DNA of 64,000 nt from Acidimicrobiia bacterium (GTDB taxonomy: Bacteria > Actinomycetota > Acidimicrobiia > Spongiisociales > UBA5794): positions 1 through 64,000 of the forward strand of contig QJWC01000116.1 in assembly GCA_003235475.1 (NCBI GenBank), written 5' to 3'. A program made the position numbers and the translations under genes. The stretch's first letter is position 1, and every line of letters begins with the position of its first letter. Shown here in pieces: positions 60,020-64,000 of the stretch. The notes under the pieces are model-generated. The model was not told the DNA's origin. It worked only from the letters and a program-made list of their open reading frames with translations, and searched no databases.

Positions 60020-60820
60020 ATGGCGCGACCAATAGCGACTGGGACCATCAGCTTCGGACTGGTTTCGATACCCATTCGAATGTTCAGCACGAGCGAGTCC
60101 GAGGCGAGGATCGCCCTCAACTCGATCCACGAGTCGTGCGGAACCCGGATCAAGCAGCAGTTCTACTGCCCCACGGACGAGCGGGTTGTTACGAGGGACG
60201 AGCTCATCAAGGGCTACCAGTTCGCAAAGGACCAGTACGTCACCTTCAAAGCGGATGAGCTGAAAGCGATGGAGCTCGCACCCACGCACTCCATCGACAT
60301 CAAGGAGTTCGTGCCCCTCGAGCAGGTGGACCCGATCTATTACGAGAAGGCGTACTACCTCGGCCCCGACACCAACGGTGCCAAGCCGTACTCGCTGCTC
60401 TCGGAGGCGATGCGCCAGACCGGCAGGGCGGCGCTCGCACGCTATGCGGCACGTGGCAAGGACTACCTCGTGCTTCTGCGGCCGTTCGAGGACGGGATCA
60501 TCATGCAGCAGCTCCGGTACCCGGACGAGATCCGGGCGTTCGATGGCGTCGAGCTGGGGGACGTCCAGATCGACGAGAAGGAGCTCGACCTCGCGAAGCA
60601 GCTCGTCGACCAGATCGCCAGCGATGAATTCCATCCGGACGAATATGAGGACGGCGTCAAGGTGCAGATGCTCGCAGCCATCGAGCAGAAGATCGCCGGC
60701 CAGGAGATGACCTTCGCGCCCAAAGAGGAACCCAAGGCTCAGGTCATCGACATCATGGAAGCGCTCAAGGCGAGCCTCGAGGAGGGCGCGAGCGACGAGA
60801 AGGCGCGCAAGCAGGCGTAG
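60020..60820 (+). CDS. ku: Ku DNA end-binding protein
   Basis: MARPIATGTISFGLVSIPIRMFSTSES...; divergent to ligD. Confidence 0.96.
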   Translation: MARPIATGTISFGLVSIPIRMFSTSESEARIALNSIHESCGTRIKQQFYCPTDERVVTRDELIKGYQFAKDQYVTFKADELKAMELAPTHSIDIKEFVPLEQVDPIYYEKAYYLGPDTNGAKPYSLLSEAMRQTGRAALARYAARGKDYLVLLRPFEDGIIMQQLRYPDEIRAFDGVELGDVQIDEKELDLAKQLVDQIASDEFHPDEYEDGVKVQMLAAIEQKIAGQEMTFAPKEEPKAQVIDIMEALKASLEEGASDEKARKQA

Positions 60821-60849
60821 CGTCCTGCGCTGCAGGCGAGGGAGTGGAA

Positions 60850-61035
60850 ATGGCAACGACCAAGCAGTGGCCGACGTGGATGATCGTGGTGGCATTCCTC
60901 ATCTTGATCCCACCGATCGTGTGGGCGCTCAACCTCGTGATAGGACTTGCCACTGCAATGACCATCGGCGGCATGCTGCTCGTCGTGGCGATCGTGTGGT
61001 TGTTCGTCTGGCTGAGAGGGCGCGTCGAAGCCTGA
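60850..61035 (+). CDS. small membrane protein (two TM)
   Basis: MATTKQWPTWMIVVAFLILIPPIVWALNLVIGLATAMTIGGMLLVVAIVWLFVWLRG; RBS-like gagggag. Confidence 0.55.
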   Translation: MATTKQWPTWMIVVAFLILIPPIVWALNLVIGLATAMTIGGMLLVVAIVWLFVWLRGRVEA

Positions 61036-61048
61036 GGCAGCGTGACCG

Positions 61049-63016
61049 TCAGACGACGCCTGAAACCAGCAGCAGCATCATCAGGACCACGAGGTAGAGG
61101 ATCGTTCCCCCTCCGACGACGACCCCTCGAATGAACGCGGGGATAGATGACTTCCCGAACGCGAAGTACGCCATCACGCCGACGATCGGGACGAGCAGGA
61201 TCACGAGGAACCAGAGGATGAACATCCCTTTGGACATCTCGTCCTGGCGTCGGACCATGTCCCATATGGCAAGCGCGATCCATGCACCCACGAGCGCGAG
61301 TGGCAGGAAGTAGGCCCACAGGCTCATGACGAAGGTCCAGAAGGTGGGCTGTGTGACGGGTACTCCTGACACGAAGATCTCCTTGCTCCGGATCTCGACG
61401 CCCGCCGGGAGAGCTGGCGTCTCGATCGCGTCCAGATCGGGTTTCACGAAGACGTTGAACGCTGGTTGAACTGTTGCCGAGGCGGACGACGGCATCACTT
61501 CCTGCGGATCGGGGGCTGGCCAGTCGCGGTGGTCGCCTCCCTCGGGGAAGCCGGCCGCGCTGTCCGCGAATACGCCTGCGAGGTAGAGCGGGGTGGCGAG
61601 GTCGAGTTGGAACGGCAGGTTGATGCCCGAACATGAGTGGTAGAGCGTCAGCAGCGGGGGAGTGGCCCAACTGTCGATGAGGTTGCCCTCGAAGCAGTTC
61701 CCCTGGCTCGGCGGCCCGACGAGGCCGAGGTCAGCGGCGCCCGACCCGGTGACGGTGTTGTTCCTCACGATGTTGTTCTTCGCAAGCCAGATGGTGTCGT
61801 CCGGCAGGAGGTTCGTGACGATGCCCCAGCGGTCGTGGTTGACGACGAGGTTCTTCTCTGCGATGTCGCCCTCTCCGCCTGCGAGGATGATGCCCTGCCC
61901 GATCGCGAGCCGTGCGAAGCCCTTCGTTGGGACGTCGTACCCGTTGTTGTCCATGACGAGGTTTCCGCCGATGTACACCTCGCGGTGCGGCGGGTAGAGC
62001 TCAGAGTCGAGAGAGTTGGGCGCGACGCCTCCCATGTTGCCGACGAACTCGTTGTTGATCAGGTAGAGATCCCCGCCTGCATTCGTTCCGGAGTATCCGA
62101 GGCCGTTCTCGAACGACACAGAGTTCTGGATGATGGCGTTGCACGGATAGCACTGGCCGATGTACAGACCGCTGTCGTGGTTCCCCTTCGCGTAGACGTG
62201 GTCGAACAGGCCGTCGACGGAGTCGAACGCGTAGATCCCGTAGTCACCGTTGTTGTAGGCGGTCACGTACGAAGCGCGATACCCGGTGACGCCCGTCCAG
62301 TAGAACCCGTTGACCTCGTAGTTGCGCGCCGACATGTTCTCGATGGCAACGGCATCAGCTACGACATGGAACCCGTTGGACAGCTCGAAGCCCCCATCGA
62401 CGATCGTCTCGTTCCGATCCTCACCGCGGATGACGAGGGACGGCGTGCGAACTGTGACGCCCTCGTGGTACACGCCCTTACGGATGAAGACGAGGTCGCC
62501 TGGCGAGGTCGCGTCGACGCCTTCCTGGATCGTGGCGTAGTCGTCAGGGATCGTGATCGTGTTGCCGGACCACGCGTCGACCGGCTCGACGTCGTTCGCC
62601 TCGGGGATCTCGTAGTCGGGCACGTCTCCCACGACGATGTAACCGGCCATTCCGCCGCCCTCGGCGTCACCGTGGAAGGAGCAGAAGTAGGGGTAGACGC
62701 CCGGCTCGACGAAGGTTCGCTCGTAGCGGTCGTTGCGCTCCATCACCGTGTCGGACTGCCAGGTACCGTCTGCGGCGAAGACATTGTGGGGGTTGTCGCC
62801 GACCATCTTCCACTCGACGGTGTCGCCCGGATCGATCTTGACCACGCTTTCGTAGAAGGCGTCGTCGTAACCGAAGATCTCGACCGCATCGGGGTTGGCA
62901 GTGGGTGGCGCCCCGGAGTCGCCGCATGCCGCCACGAGGGTCGACAGCGCAGCGACGCCAACGATCCACAGGCCGACGTGAATCCGGTGTGTCCGTTGGG
63001 CTCCCACGGCGGTCAC
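61049..63016 (-). CDS. lipoprotein with cupredoxin domain, NosD-like right-handed beta-helix and C-terminal PLDc_N-like membrane tail
   Basis: Lipobox TLVAACGDSG; cupredoxin PHNVFAADG...YPYFCSFHGDAEGGGMAGYIVV; IPDDYATIQEGVDATSPGDLVFIRKGVYHEGVTV beta-helix; C-terminal TM pair; GTG start. Confidence 0.78.
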   Translation of the reverse strand: MTAVGAQRTHRIHVGLWIVGVAALSTLVAACGDSGAPPTANPDAVEIFGYDDAFYESVVKIDPGDTVEWKMVGDNPHNVFAADGTWQSDTVMERNDRYERTFVEPGVYPYFCSFHGDAEGGGMAGYIVVGDVPDYEIPEANDVEPVDAWSGNTITIPDDYATIQEGVDATSPGDLVFIRKGVYHEGVTVRTPSLVIRGEDRNETIVDGGFELSNGFHVVADAVAIENMSARNYEVNGFYWTGVTGYRASYVTAYNNGDYGIYAFDSVDGLFDHVYAKGNHDSGLYIGQCYPCNAIIQNSVSFENGLGYSGTNAGGDLYLINNEFVGNMGGVAPNSLDSELYPPHREVYIGGNLVMDNNGYDVPTKGFARLAIGQGIILAGGEGDIAEKNLVVNHDRWGIVTNLLPDDTIWLAKNNIVRNNTVTGSGAADLGLVGPPSQGNCFEGNLIDSWATPPLLTLYHSCSGINLPFQLDLATPLYLAGVFADSAAGFPEGGDHRDWPAPDPQEVMPSSASATVQPAFNVFVKPDLDAIETPALPAGVEIRSKEIFVSGVPVTQPTFWTFVMSLWAYFLPLALVGAWIALAIWDMVRRQDEMSKGMFILWFLVILLVPIVGVMAYFAFGKSSIPAFIRGVVVGGGTILYLVVLMMLLLVSGVV

Positions 63017-63157
63017 CCTAGCCACGCATGGCCGCGAACGAGGGTCGGGGTCGTCGTCTTGCGGGGTGTCGATTGCGGGCTGATACCCGTATCCTTCGGG
63101 GACTTCACTGCCTTGGCAGAAAGACGGATTCCCAAGGCGGAAATCCGGGTGGAAGAG

Positions 63158-63186
63158 TTGCACTAACGCCTGCGTTCGTGTACGGT
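63158..63186 (+). promoter_or_regulatory. rRNA operon promoter candidate TTGCAC-N17-TACGGT
   Basis: Exact 17-nt spacing; ~385 nt before 16S. Confidence 0.45.
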
Positions 63187-63296
63187 TCCATCTCCGTCGG
63201 TCACCGACCGACCGCTGTCGCTTGCTCTGAGCGACGGTACACTGTGAGGCCCCTGGGCGCATGAATCGCTGTATGCGATGCGCTCTGGAACCGGGC

Positions 63297-63316
63297 TCCT
63301 TGACAACTGAACAGTG
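63297..63316 (+). promoter_or_regulatory. rRNA leader boxA-like/antitermination-type sequence
   Basis: ctccttgacaactgaacagt resembles the tctttgaaaactgaacag-type motif of rRNA leaders. Confidence 0.4.
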
Positions 63317-63350
63317 CGTCGATCGTGCGCCGAAAGGCGAACGATCGAGA

Positions 63351-63379
63351 TTGACAGGCGTCTGTCGCACGGCCATTCA
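63351..63379 (+). promoter_or_regulatory. rRNA leader-proximal promoter candidate TTGACA-N17-CATTCA
   Basis: Consensus -35, weak -10; ~190 nt before 16S. Confidence 0.4.
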
Positions 63380-63570
63380 TTCTGGGCGGTCGAACGGCAG
63401 ACGTAGCAACGTCCATCAGACCGACCGCTTCGGCGGAAGGAACGATGGTCGTACAAGCCAACGGTCATGCCGTGAAGGGAACCCCGTTCCTGGTATGACC
63501 GCATCCTTTTGAGGGATGAAAAACTCCTGGTCCGCGGACCTCGCGGACACAGGATCGTTCTCATCGAAGA

Positions 63571-64000
<430 letters not shown>

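Noticed and set aside
57093-60820. K+ channel, LigD, Ku and small membrane protein considered as a defence-like system
   Set aside because: LigD/Ku are standard NHEJ genes and the channel overlaps only by adjacency; no nuclease or sensor effector arrangement supports a defence role.
61637-63166. 509-aa plus-strand ORF antisense to the cupredoxin/beta-helix gene
   Set aside because: Val/Asp-rich shadow frame; the sense strand has a signal peptide and recognisable domains.

Overview
This 64 kb window looks like chromosomal DNA of a high-GC actinobacterium. I infer probably Acidimicrobiia-like, from the 16S 5' end and gene order; this was not checked by search. It runs from the 3' part of dnaE to the first ~430 nt of a 16S rRNA gene. 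Most of it is conserved: nth, trpE-C-F-B-A, polA, rpsA, a Tad/Flp pilus locus, a NarL-type two-component system, coaE, uvrB-uvrA-uvrC, rapZ-yvcK, gap-pgk-tpiA, gpm, secG, a peptide ABC transporter, ligD/ku and two tRNA-Leu genes. I saw no prophage, transposase, CRISPR array or classical defence island. The most unusual items are: (i) three ~150-bp tandem repeats downstream of tRNA-Leu(CAA), each ending in an exact copy of the last 23 nt of that tRNA, resembling the E. coli tyrT/rtT arrangement; (ii) a double-domain ThyX-like protein whose signature motif appears split between its halves; (iii) three flp pilin copies, two of them truncated at the same base after a 145-bp perfect repeat; (iv) recurrent leaderless-type promoters with TANNNT 6-10 nt before start codons; (v) a cupredoxin + NosD-like beta-helix + membrane-tail fusion; (vi) an ECF sigma factor with a beta-propeller transmembrane partner; (vii) a GAPDH with a ~30 aa insertion; (viii) a DhlA-like haloalkane dehalogenase. 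All homology calls are from reading translated sequence, with no database search.
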